Shown here: positions 41,188 through 48,792 of the stretch, piece after piece | Layout of the letters: every line of letters starts with the position of its first letter | Position numbering within the stretch: the stretch's first letter is position 1 | Translations under genes and position numbers: made by a program | The notes under the pieces: generated by a model | Told to the model about the DNA's origin: nothing | Databases searched by the model: none | The model's input: the letters and a program-made list of their open reading frames with translations, nothing else | Assembly (NCBI RefSeq): GCF_016836705.1 | Contig: NZ_JAFCGY010000001.1 | Span: 1,116,001-1,180,000 of the forward strand | DNA: 64,000 bases | DNA from: Mesorhizobium caraganae | GTDB taxonomy: Bacteria > Pseudomonadota > Alphaproteobacteria > Rhizobiales > Rhizobiaceae | Direction of reading: 5' to 3'

Positions 41188-42423
41188 TTAGCGCGCGGCG
41201 AGGCCGCGAAGTTGAAATTGCGGATCGCCCGACAAAGCTGCCTGATGCAGCAGACAGGCAGCGCCCAGCGCGGGACCGTCCGCGCCGACGCGCGACAGTT
41301 CGACCGTGGGAACGGGATAGCCTTCGGCGAGGAAGTCCAGCAGGAAAGCTTCCACCTGTTCGGCGACAAAGGGATAGATTGCATTGACGGAGCCGGAGAG
41401 GATGATGCGTTCCGGCTGCAAGGTGCAGGCGAGCGTCGCCAAGCCGCGGCCGAACCAGAGCGCCCAGTCGCGCGCCGTGGCGACGGCAGCCGGATCGCCG
41501 CCGGCAAGCGCTGCGACAAACTCATCCACACCGGCGCGCCGCCCGCTTATGTGGAGGTAGCGAGCGAGCAAAGCATCCTTGCCGACATAGGATTCCAGCC
41601 GGCCCGGGCGCTTGGCGTCGAAGACAAAACCTTCGTCGCCAATGCGCAGATGACCGATTTCGCCGGCGCCGCCGAGCCGGCCGCGATGCAGCCTGCCGGC
41701 ATTGATGATGCCGCCGCCAACGCCGTTCTCGATCAGGATGACCAGGGCATCCTCATCATCCTTTCCCGGCTGCGCCCGGTATGTCTCGGCCACCGCGACG
41801 GCATTGGCATCGTTTTCCAGCAGGATTGGAAAATCGCCGCGAAAGGCGTTGCCCAAGAGCTCGGCCAGATTGACACCATGCCAGCCAAGGATGGTGGCAT
41901 GGTATGAAATGCCGTCGGCGGCGGGGAAGCCAGGCACGGCGACATTGAGCCCGTATGGACGCGCACCCTCGGGCAACTGCGAACGGATCTCGGCGACAAG
42001 TTCCCTAATGATGGCGACTGCGGCTTCAGGCGTGCTGCCGGGGCCGGCAAAGGCTCTCGAGGCGCTGGCACGCTGCGCGCCGGCAAGGTCGACAGCCACC
42101 GTCGCGATCCAGTTCACGCCGATATAGGCGCCAAGGAAGAAGCCGCCATTGCCTTCGATCTCGACCAGGATTCCGGGGCGGCCGACGCGGCCCTCGCCGT
42201 CTTGCTCGTCATTAGCTTCATCCGACCGCTCCCGCGCCAGACCGGCTTCCGTCAGGCCGAGCACCAGGGCGCCGGTGGTCGACCGGGTCAGGCCGAGGTC
42301 GCGTGCAAGCGCTGCCCGGCTCAACGCGCCGGCGCGAAACAGCGCTGCAAGGGCTCGCGTTTCATTCGGCCGAAGATCGGTCGACACCAGCACGGCATCC
42401 TCCGTAATTTGTTTGGTTGACAT
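41188..42423 (-). CDS. ROK-family transcriptional regulator (NagC/XylR type)
   Basis: A 411-residue regulator with an N-terminal winged helix (about 18-75, NETRALAALFRAGALSRAALAR, LGLTRSTTGALVLGL) and a C-terminal ROK sugar-binding domain (about 90-390, GFFLGAYIGVNWIATVAVDL, GIGGGIINAG-like region, GAGEIGHLRIG). The cysteine zinc motif expected after EIGH is missing, as in the ROK protein at 37568. It is the first gene of the minus-strand five-gene operon and probably represses it in the absence of the sugar. Its upstream region is AT-rich and faces the decayed ABC transporter remnants. Confidence 0.88.
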   Translation of the reverse strand: MSTKQITEDAVLVSTDLRPNETRALAALFRAGALSRAALARDLGLTRSTTGALVLGLTEAGLARERSDEANDEQDGEGRVGRPGILVEIEGNGGFFLGAYIGVNWIATVAVDLAGAQRASASRAFAGPGSTPEAAVAIIRELVAEIRSQLPEGARPYGLNVAVPGFPAADGISYHATILGWHGVNLAELLGNAFRGDFPILLENDANAVAVAETYRAQPGKDDEDALVILIENGVGGGIINAGRLHRGRLGGAGEIGHLRIGDEGFVFDAKRPGRLESYVGKDALLARYLHISGRRAGVDEFVAALAGGDPAAVATARDWALWFGRGLATLACTLQPERIILSGSVNAIYPFVAEQVEAFLLDFLAEGYPVPTVELSRVGADGPALGAACLLHQAALSGDPQFQLRGLAAR

Positions 42424-42587
42424 ACTAATTGACTTTCTCTGTGCTTGGAAATGGCCAAAATAGGGTGCAGTGCAACAAAATATTTGGCGTACTCAGCCCA
42501 TTGCCCCCAGTTTCAAACGATGATTTGTATCATAAAATTACAAATTGGCATGGGAGGATGCGATGCCGGTTCTAGCGCGTCTCGGTC

Positions 42588-42987
42588 GGCGGTTGGGCGC
42601 AATACGCGCCGGAAGCCTGCAAGCAGGCCATGACGCCGCCCAAGGCGCGTCTCGACAGCAAGGATCTGGTCGTTGTCTTCGGCGACAATTTCGGTCCGCA
42701 GCTGCCGCTGCTCGCCGCCGGCCTCAGCCACTACAATATCGGCCAGCGCCCGTATGACAGGGGCTTCGAGAACCGCGGCAACGCCGCCGTGTGTCGCCAT
42801 GATGGAACTGATGGTTTCCCGTGCCGCGACGCGGCGCGCTCGGCTGGGGGGTTGCGAGCCGGTCCGCGAGACCGTTGCGCAACTGCCGCCCTCGGTCATC
42901 GTCGGCTAGCTGCTCCTGCTGTTCTGGGTCGGCTGCGCCGTGTTCGGCAGCCTCAAAGCTGACGCGCAATCCTGGACCGTGCGCTAA
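42588..42987 (+). pseudogene. Remnants of a sugar ABC transporter (binding protein C-term, permease N-term)
   Basis: From 42588 the plus strand reads GGWAQYAPEACKQAMTPPKA and on through VVVFGDNFGPQLPLLAAG to GQRPYD (about 42770). This looks like the C-terminal half of a ribose-type periplasmic binding protein, but it has no start and loses similarity at the C-terminus. In another frame from about 42799 there is a permease-like N-terminus (MMELM, PVRETVAQLPPSVIVG), then an in-frame TAG at 42907-42909, then LLLLFWVGCAVFGSLKADA ending at 42987. Both fragments are broken, so this is a decayed operon next to a ROK-regulated sugar locus. The regulator may once have controlled it. Confidence 0.6.
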
Positions 42988-43037
42988 AATCGTTCCTCGT
43001 GATTCGGCCCGGATCGGGCCTCAAAGCAAGGAACGGC

Positions 43038-43523
43038 ATGAGCAAGGCTCTTAGTACATTCGCACTGGTTGCAGTGTTCACCGCACTCCTCATGGCGCTT
43101 AGCCTGGCGGTCGCCAGACACGGCTATCCCTATGGCGCGATTGGGGTGAGGCGGCTGGACGGCATTGCCGATGCCGGTTCGTTCCTGCCGCTCGCCGCCG
43201 TCTACTTCTTCAGCGCCATGCTGATGATGATCCTGCCGATCCGGGCCGCCGGCATCGTCCTCACCCATGCGGCGGATGCGCTCTTCTGGGCGGTGATCGC
43301 CCTGTTCGCAACGATTGTCGGCTGTCTCGTCGCCCGCTGGGCCTTCGGCCAGAGCAGCGTGCTGTGGGCACTGGTCAACTGGCGCTTCCTGTTCGCCGCG
43401 GCCATCGTCGGCAGCCATTTCACCATGAACGAGCTGCGCCGCAACATCCTGCTCAGAAGCCTGTTCTTCGTCATCTTCGCAGCCGCGATGCTGGCTTGCC
43501 TGTTCTGGTCTTTTCCGACCTGA
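43038..43523 (+). CDS. Hypothetical membrane protein
   Basis: A 161-residue integral membrane protein with four to five hydrophobic segments (about 5-26, 49-67, 76-99, 113-125 and 139-157; for example LAAVYFFSAMLMMILPI and SLFFVIFAAAMLACLFW). There is no recognisable family motif or catalytic site. ATG 43038 was selected because AAGGA lies 5-10 bases upstream and the first helix follows at once. It is isolated between the transporter remnant and an aldehyde dehydrogenase, so no function is suggested by context. Confidence 0.7.
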   Translation: MSKALSTFALVAVFTALLMALSLAVARHGYPYGAIGVRRLDGIADAGSFLPLAAVYFFSAMLMMILPIRAAGIVLTHAADALFWAVIALFATIVGCLVARWAFGQSSVLWALVNWRFLFAAAIVGSHFTMNELRRNILLRSLFFVIFAAAMLACLFWSFPT

Positions 43524-43690
43524 CAAAGGCCCGCTTCATATCGTCCATTTTGAGGTCGCAGCTTTCGCAGCGGCGCGCCATCGGCTATCCAGTCCGCAGC
43601 CAGATTTCGGCCCTCACAGTGTCGTCATTTGTCTGATAAATGATTCAGGCATACGGCACCGCCAGTGAACAATTACAAGGAAACCGCGAC

Positions 43691-45130
43691 ATGACCCTGT
43701 TCCGCAAGAATCTGATCGATGGCGAGTGGGTCGGCGAAGCCGGCTCGCGCAACATCAACCCGTCTGATACCGGCGATGTCGTTGGCGAATATGCCTCGGC
43801 CGGCGCCGAACAGGCAAAGCAGGCGATTGCAGCGGCCAAGGCCGCTTTCCCGGCCTGGTCGCGCTCGGCGCCGCTCGCCCGTCACAGTGTGCTGAAGAAG
43901 GCGTCGGACGAGATCATGGCCCGCAAAGACGAGATCGGCCGCTCGCTGTCGCGCGAAGAAGGCAAGACGCTGGCCGAGGGTATTGGCGAGACCATCCGCG
44001 CCGCCCAGATCTTCGATTTCTTCGCCGGGGAGACGCTGCGCCTGTCGGGCGAGCTGGTTCCCAGCGTGCGTCCGGGCGTCGGCGTCGAGATCACCCGCGA
44101 GGCCGTCGGCGTCGTTGGTATCATCACGCCGTGGAATTTCCCGATCGCCATTCCCACCTGGAAGATCGCGCCGGCGCTCGCCCACGGCAACACCATCGTC
44201 TTCAAGCCGGCCGAACTCGTGCCGGAAAGCGCCTGGACCATTGTCGACATCCTGCATCGCGCCGGCCTGCCGAAAGGCGTGCTCAACCTGGTCATGGGCA
44301 AGGGCTCGGTGGTCGGCCAGGCCATGCTCGACAGCCCCGACCTCAACGCCATCACCTTCACCGGATCGGTCGGCACCGGCAAACGCGTCGCCGCGGCCAG
44401 CGTCGAGCACATGCGCAAGTTCCAGCTCGAAATGGGCGGCAAGAACCCGCTCGTCGTGCTCGACGACGCCGACCTCGCCATAGCTGTCGATTGCGCCATC
44501 AACGGCGCCTATTTCTCGACCGGCCAGCGCTGTACGGCCTCGTCGCGCCTGGTGGTGACCGAAGGCATTCACGACCGCTTCGTCGCCGCACTCAAGGAGC
44601 GCCTGGACAAACTCGTCATTGGCGATGCGCTCGACGCCAAGACCCAGATCGGGCCTGTCGTTGATGCGAGCCAGCTGAAGCAGGACGAGGACTATATCGC
44701 CATCGGCAGCCAGGAGGGCGCCAACCTTGCTTTCGGCGGCGAGCGGCTCGATCGCGAAACGCCCGGCTTTTATCTCCGACCGGCGCTGTTCACCGAGAGC
44801 ACCAACGCCATGCGCATTTCGCGCGAGGAAATTTTCGGGCCGGTCGCCAACGTCATCCGCGTCAAGGACTATGACGAGGCGCTGGCTGTAGCCAACGACA
44901 CCCCCTTCGGCCTGACCTCGGGCATCTGCACCTCGAGCCTCAAACACGCCACGCATTTCCGGCGCAATTCGGAAGCCGGCATGGTGATGGTCAACCTGCC
45001 GACCGCCGGCGTCGATTTCCACGTTCCGTTCGGCGGCCGCAAGGGCTCGAGCTACGGCCCGCGCGAACAGGGCCGCTATGCCGCGGAGTTCTACACCACG
45101 GTGAAGACAGCCTACACATTTGCCGGCTAA
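43691..45130 (+). CDS. Aldehyde dehydrogenase (2-oxoglutarate semialdehyde dehydrogenase-like)
   Basis: A 479-residue NAD(P)-dependent aldehyde dehydrogenase. Motifs: ITPWNFPIAIPTWK and FKPAEL (cofactor), FTGSVGTGKRV, the general-base glutamate in QLEMGGKNPLVV, the nucleophile cysteine in STGQRCTASSRLV, and EEIFGPVANV. The C-terminus SSYGPREQGRYAAEFYTTVK is typical of alpha-ketoglutaric semialdehyde dehydrogenases of pentose, hydroxyproline or glucarate pathways. ATG 43691 has AAGGA upstream; the extra upstream codons from 43640 look random. A DUF1349 gene follows 15 bases later, probably in the same transcript. Confidence 0.85.
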   Translation: MTLFRKNLIDGEWVGEAGSRNINPSDTGDVVGEYASAGAEQAKQAIAAAKAAFPAWSRSAPLARHSVLKKASDEIMARKDEIGRSLSREEGKTLAEGIGETIRAAQIFDFFAGETLRLSGELVPSVRPGVGVEITREAVGVVGIITPWNFPIAIPTWKIAPALAHGNTIVFKPAELVPESAWTIVDILHRAGLPKGVLNLVMGKGSVVGQAMLDSPDLNAITFTGSVGTGKRVAAASVEHMRKFQLEMGGKNPLVVLDDADLAIAVDCAINGAYFSTGQRCTASSRLVVTEGIHDRFVAALKERLDKLVIGDALDAKTQIGPVVDASQLKQDEDYIAIGSQEGANLAFGGERLDRETPGFYLRPALFTESTNAMRISREEIFGPVANVIRVKDYDEALAVANDTPFGLTSGICTSSLKHATHFRRNSEAGMVMVNLPTAGVDFHVPFGGRKGSSYGPREQGRYAAEFYTTVKTAYTFAG

Positions 45131-45145
45131 TCGGCGGGCGAACCG

Positions 45146-45727
45146 ATGACATCGGTGAGAGAGGAGCTGACCTGGCTCAACCCGCCGCCCCACCATGTGT
45201 TCGGCGACGACACGGTGCATGTACGCACCGGCAAGGAAACCGACTTCTGGCGCGAGACCTTCTACGGTTTCTGGCGTGACAATGGCCATTTCCTCTACCG
45301 GCCGGTCGAGGGCGACTTCAGTGCCGAGGTCACCGTCAAGGGCGACTACAAGGTGCTCTACGACCAGGCCGGGCTGATGCTGCGGCTGAGCGAAACGCAC
45401 TGGATCAAGGCTGGCATCGAGTATACCGACGGGCTGGCCTATTTCTCCGTTGTCGTCACCAACGACACCTCCGACTGGTCGCTGGTCAGCATCCCCCGCG
45501 ATCCGAATGGCGTACGCATCCGTCTGACCCGCCACGCCGAGGCCATCCGCATCCAGTATCTGGACTCCACCGATGGCCACTGGAAGCCGGTGCGGCTCGC
45601 CTATTTCCCGATCTCGAGGTCTGTCGATGTCGGCATGATGTGCTGTTCGCCGCAGCGCGAAGGTTTTGAAGTCACATTCTCCGGCTTTACCGTTGGCCCG
45701 CCGATTTCCAGGCAATTGCACGACTGA
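45146..45727 (+). CDS. DUF1349 domain-containing protein
   Basis: A 193-residue protein of the DUF1349 family, a concanavalin-like beta-sandwich often found near sugar catabolism genes. The family signature is seen in FLYRPVEGDFSAEVTVKG, DQAGLMLRLSETHWIKAGIE and DVGMMCCSPQREGFEVTFSG. There is no signal peptide or membrane segment, so it should be cytosolic. It lies 15 bases downstream of the aldehyde dehydrogenase and is likely co-expressed. The fold suggests carbohydrate binding, but no enzymatic role is established. Confidence 0.85.
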   Translation: MTSVREELTWLNPPPHHVFGDDTVHVRTGKETDFWRETFYGFWRDNGHFLYRPVEGDFSAEVTVKGDYKVLYDQAGLMLRLSETHWIKAGIEYTDGLAYFSVVVTNDTSDWSLVSIPRDPNGVRIRLTRHAEAIRIQYLDSTDGHWKPVRLAYFPISRSVDVGMMCCSPQREGFEVTFSGFTVGPPISRQLHD

Positions 45728-45747
45728 CGGCGATTTCGATCGCCGGA

Positions 45748-46521
45748 CTAACCGTCGGCGCGATGCTGGAAAAACTGCAAGAACAGTTCCCGCTCGGTGG
45801 TGATGTCGAGCTTGTCGTAGATGCGGCGGCGATGGTTCTTCACTGTGCCGACGGTGATGCCGAGCCTTTCGGCGATGTTCGCCGTCGGATGTCCTGCCAG
45901 GATCAGCTGGACAAGTTCTCGCTCGCGCAGCGACAGTTCCGGCCACAGGCTCGTCGGGATGGTCGGCTCCTGCCGGGGCGAGGCGCCGGGGCCGGTCGGC
46001 GCCGAGGTGCGGGAGAACTCGGTGCCGCGCGCCTTGATGTCGAGCGCATGCAGGGCTTCGAACACCGGCAGCCGCTCATCCAGCAGGGCGATCTCGCTGT
46101 CCTTGAACGATGAGGTCGAGCGGTCGAGAAAAATGCCGAGGCACCAGTCGCCGCCATCGGCCAGCATGATCCCGACCTCGTCGCAGATTTCCGACTGCGC
46201 CAGGAAGCCGGCTATGTACTGGCCACGCTTGGCCTCGTCGTCGGCGAGCCGCTTCAGCGGCAGGATGCCCAGCCGGCGTTCTCGCCGCCATGAGGCGTAG
46301 AACGGGTCGAAGACGTAGTAATTGTCGAGATAGCGCCGGACCATTTCGTCCGAGAAGCGCCGATGCTTGATGAATTCCGGCGTCTGCGTCGCCGAATAGC
46401 GCGTCACGGTGACCAGATCATGGCCGATGTCCGCGCCGATCAGGTCGATCAGGCAGTCGACATGCCTGTCCGTGCCGGTGGCGGCGATCGCCTTTGCCAG
46501 CGGCCCCCAGATAGTGCTCAT
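45748..46521 (-). CDS. LuxR-family transcriptional regulator
   Basis: A 257-residue regulator with a C-terminal GerE/LuxR helix-turn-helix (about 190-250: LSLRERELVQLILAG, then ERLGITVGTVKNHRRRIYDK). The N-terminal 180 residues are a possible sensor domain but do not show the conserved acyl-homoserine-lactone pocket pattern, and there is no receiver or GAF signature I can assign. It is divergent from the acetone carboxylase operon across 116 bases, which makes it the prime candidate regulator of that operon. The classical acetone carboxylase regulator is a sigma-54 activator, so this arrangement is different. Confidence 0.82.
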   Translation of the reverse strand: MSTIWGPLAKAIAATGTDRHVDCLIDLIGADIGHDLVTVTRYSATQTPEFIKHRRFSDEMVRRYLDNYYVFDPFYASWRRERRLGILPLKRLADDEAKRGQYIAGFLAQSEICDEVGIMLADGGDWCLGIFLDRSTSSFKDSEIALLDERLPVFEALHALDIKARGTEFSRTSAPTGPGASPRQEPTIPTSLWPELSLRERELVQLILAGHPTANIAERLGITVGTVKNHRRRIYDKLDITTERELFLQFFQHRADG

Positions 46522-46637
46522 GCGGATGCCCTTTTCTCGGCGATGTCAGCCGCGCAGTCATTGTGTCTTTAGGCATATGGCGCGATCCGGCACCGAACCT
46601 CTAGCTTGCGGTCATTCTCGAAGAGGGAAGGCGACCC

Positions 46638-48779
46638 GTGGACCAGATCACCACCAACCCCATCGTTATCGGCATCGACGCCGGCGGCACCATGACCGAC
46701 ACCATCCTTGTCGATCAGGACGGCCACTTCAAGATCGGCAAATCGGCGACCACGCCGAAGGACGAGGCCGAAGGCTTCCTCGCCTCCGCCGAAGACGCGG
46801 CCGATGCCTGGGGCATCTCGCTGGAGACGCTCTTCTCCGGCGTCAACGTCGTGCTCTATTCCGGCACCGGCATGCTCAACACGCTGCTGTCGCGCACCGG
46901 CCGCAAGCTTGGCCTGATCACCACCAAGGGCCTGGAAGACATGATCCTGATGGGCCGCGGCCTGCAGGCCTGGGCCGATTATTCCTATGCCGATCGCCTG
47001 CATGCGGTCACCCACCACCATCCCGATCCGCTGGTGCCGCGCCGCCGCACCCACGGCGTCACCGAGCGCATCGACCAGTTCGGCGACATCGTGCTGCCGC
47101 TCTACGAGCATGAGGTCTCCGCCGCCGCGAAAAAACTGATCGCCGACAAGGTCGAAGCGATCTGCATCATGACCATCTTCTCGCACGTCAATCCCGTGCA
47201 CGAAAAGCGCATCGCCGAGATCTGCCGCGAGGAGGTGCAGAAGGCCGGCGCCGACATTCTCATCTACACCAGCCACGAAGTCCGCCCGGTCATTCGCGAA
47301 CAGTCGCGGCTGAACTCGGTTCTGATCGAGGCCTACGCCACATCGCGCGGCCGCAAGCAGCTTAGGGGTATCGAGGACGTCTCGAAGAAATACGGCTTCA
47401 AATACGGCGTGCAGACGCTGCTGTCCTTCGGCGGCCTGACCTCGATCAACCATCCGCGCCTGCACGAAACCATGATCTCCGGCCCGATCGGCGGCATTCT
47501 GGGCGCCGCCTATGTCGGCAAGCTCATCGGCAACGATTCGCTGATCTGCTCGGACATGGGTGGCACCTCCTTCGACATGGGCGTCATCTCGCGCGGCCAG
47601 ACCCGGATCGAGAACGAGCCGCTGATGGACCGTTTCAAGCTCAACGTGCCGACGCTGCATCTCGACACGATCGGCGCCGGCGCCGGGATGATCCTCAAGG
47701 TCGACCCGCTGACCAAGAAGGTCTCGCTCGGGCCGGAAAGTGCGGGCTCGGATCCCGGCCCGATCTGCTTCGCCAAGGGCGGCACCGAACCCACCATCGC
47801 CGATTGCGACGCCATCCTCGGCCGTCTCAACCCGTATTATTTCCTCGGCGGCAAGGTCGTCCTGCAGGTCGAGAAGGCGCGCAAGGCATTCGAGGAAAAA
47901 TGCTCCAGCATCCTTGGCGTCGGCGTCGAAGAGGCAGCCGAAGGCATGATCGACATGCTGGAGTCCGATGCCAACAACGCACTGCGCCGGGTCATTTCGG
48001 GCCAGGGCATCCACCCCTCCGAATTCACCCTGCTGTCCTATGGCGGCTCCGGGCCGCTGCATCTGGCCGGTTGCTCCAGGGGCATCGGCTTCAAGGACAT
48101 CATCACCTTCCGGTTCGCCGCCGCCTTCTCCGCCTTCGGCTGCACCACCGCCGACTTCATGCGCCGGCATTCGGTATCGACACAGCACGACATCGGCGCA
48201 CGGGCGAGCGATGACGAACTGCTCGCCTTCGGCAAAAAGGTCACCGCTGTCTGGAACGACCTGACCAAGGCTGCGGTCGACGAGATGATCGAGGACGGCC
48301 ACGCCCGCGACAAGATCAAGACCGTACCGTTCCTGATGATGCGCTACACCGGCCAACTCGAGGACATCGAAGTCATGGCGCCACTTGCCGAGGTCAATTC
48401 GGCTGACGACATGCGTAAGGTCATCGACGAGTTCGAGGCGGTCTACGCCAAGGTCAACCACCGCGTCTCGCGCTATGGCGAGGCCGGCTTCACCATCACC
48501 GAGCTCGGGCTGATCGCGACCGCCGACAAGGTCAAGCCGGTGCTGCTGAAGCGCCCGCTCGGCAAGTCGGATCCAGCATCGGCCCACAAGGGCGTGCGTG
48601 AAGCCTATATTGGCCGCCGCTGGCACAAGGCCAATCTCTACGAGATGGACCTGCTGCAGCCCGGCCACGAGGTCATCGGCCCGGCCATCATCGAACACCC
48701 GGCGACAACGCTCGTCGTTCATCCGCAAGACCGTGTCTTTGTCGATGAATGGACGCTGCTTCACTATTCCCATGCTTGA
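46638..48779 (+). CDS. acxA: Acetone carboxylase beta subunit (hydantoinase A/oxoprolinase family)
   Basis: A 713-residue subunit with the hydantoinase-A ATPase fold: N-terminal GIDAGGTMTDTILVDQDG and the central DMGGTSFDMGVISRG, both nucleotide-binding, then TIGAGAGMILKVD, AGSDPGPICF and the C-terminal SYGGSGPLHLAGC. In Xanthobacter the AcxABC complex carboxylates acetone to acetoacetate using ATP; the beta subunit handles phosphorylation chemistry. Size is close to the known AcxA. GTG start with GAGGGAAGG 7 bases upstream. With acxB and acxC following directly, assignment to acetone carboxylase rather than 5-oxoprolinase is strong; acetophenone-type carboxylase is less likely. Confidence 0.9.
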   Translation: MDQITTNPIVIGIDAGGTMTDTILVDQDGHFKIGKSATTPKDEAEGFLASAEDAADAWGISLETLFSGVNVVLYSGTGMLNTLLSRTGRKLGLITTKGLEDMILMGRGLQAWADYSYADRLHAVTHHHPDPLVPRRRTHGVTERIDQFGDIVLPLYEHEVSAAAKKLIADKVEAICIMTIFSHVNPVHEKRIAEICREEVQKAGADILIYTSHEVRPVIREQSRLNSVLIEAYATSRGRKQLRGIEDVSKKYGFKYGVQTLLSFGGLTSINHPRLHETMISGPIGGILGAAYVGKLIGNDSLICSDMGGTSFDMGVISRGQTRIENEPLMDRFKLNVPTLHLDTIGAGAGMILKVDPLTKKVSLGPESAGSDPGPICFAKGGTEPTIADCDAILGRLNPYYFLGGKVVLQVEKARKAFEEKCSSILGVGVEEAAEGMIDMLESDANNALRRVISGQGIHPSEFTLLSYGGSGPLHLAGCSRGIGFKDIITFRFAAAFSAFGCTTADFMRRHSVSTQHDIGARASDDELLAFGKKVTAVWNDLTKAAVDEMIEDGHARDKIKTVPFLMMRYTGQLEDIEVMAPLAEVNSADDMRKVIDEFEAVYAKVNHRVSRYGEAGFTITELGLIATADKVKPVLLKRPLGKSDPASAHKGVREAYIGRRWHKANLYEMDLLQPGHEVIGPAIIEHPATTLVVHPQDRVFVDEWTLLHYSHA

Positions 48780-48792
48780 GAGGGCGATCGCC

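Noticed and set aside
43673-45946. 757-codon minus-strand open frame
   Set aside because: Antisense to the aldehyde dehydrogenase and DUF1349 genes, which have clear family motifs and ribosome binding sites.
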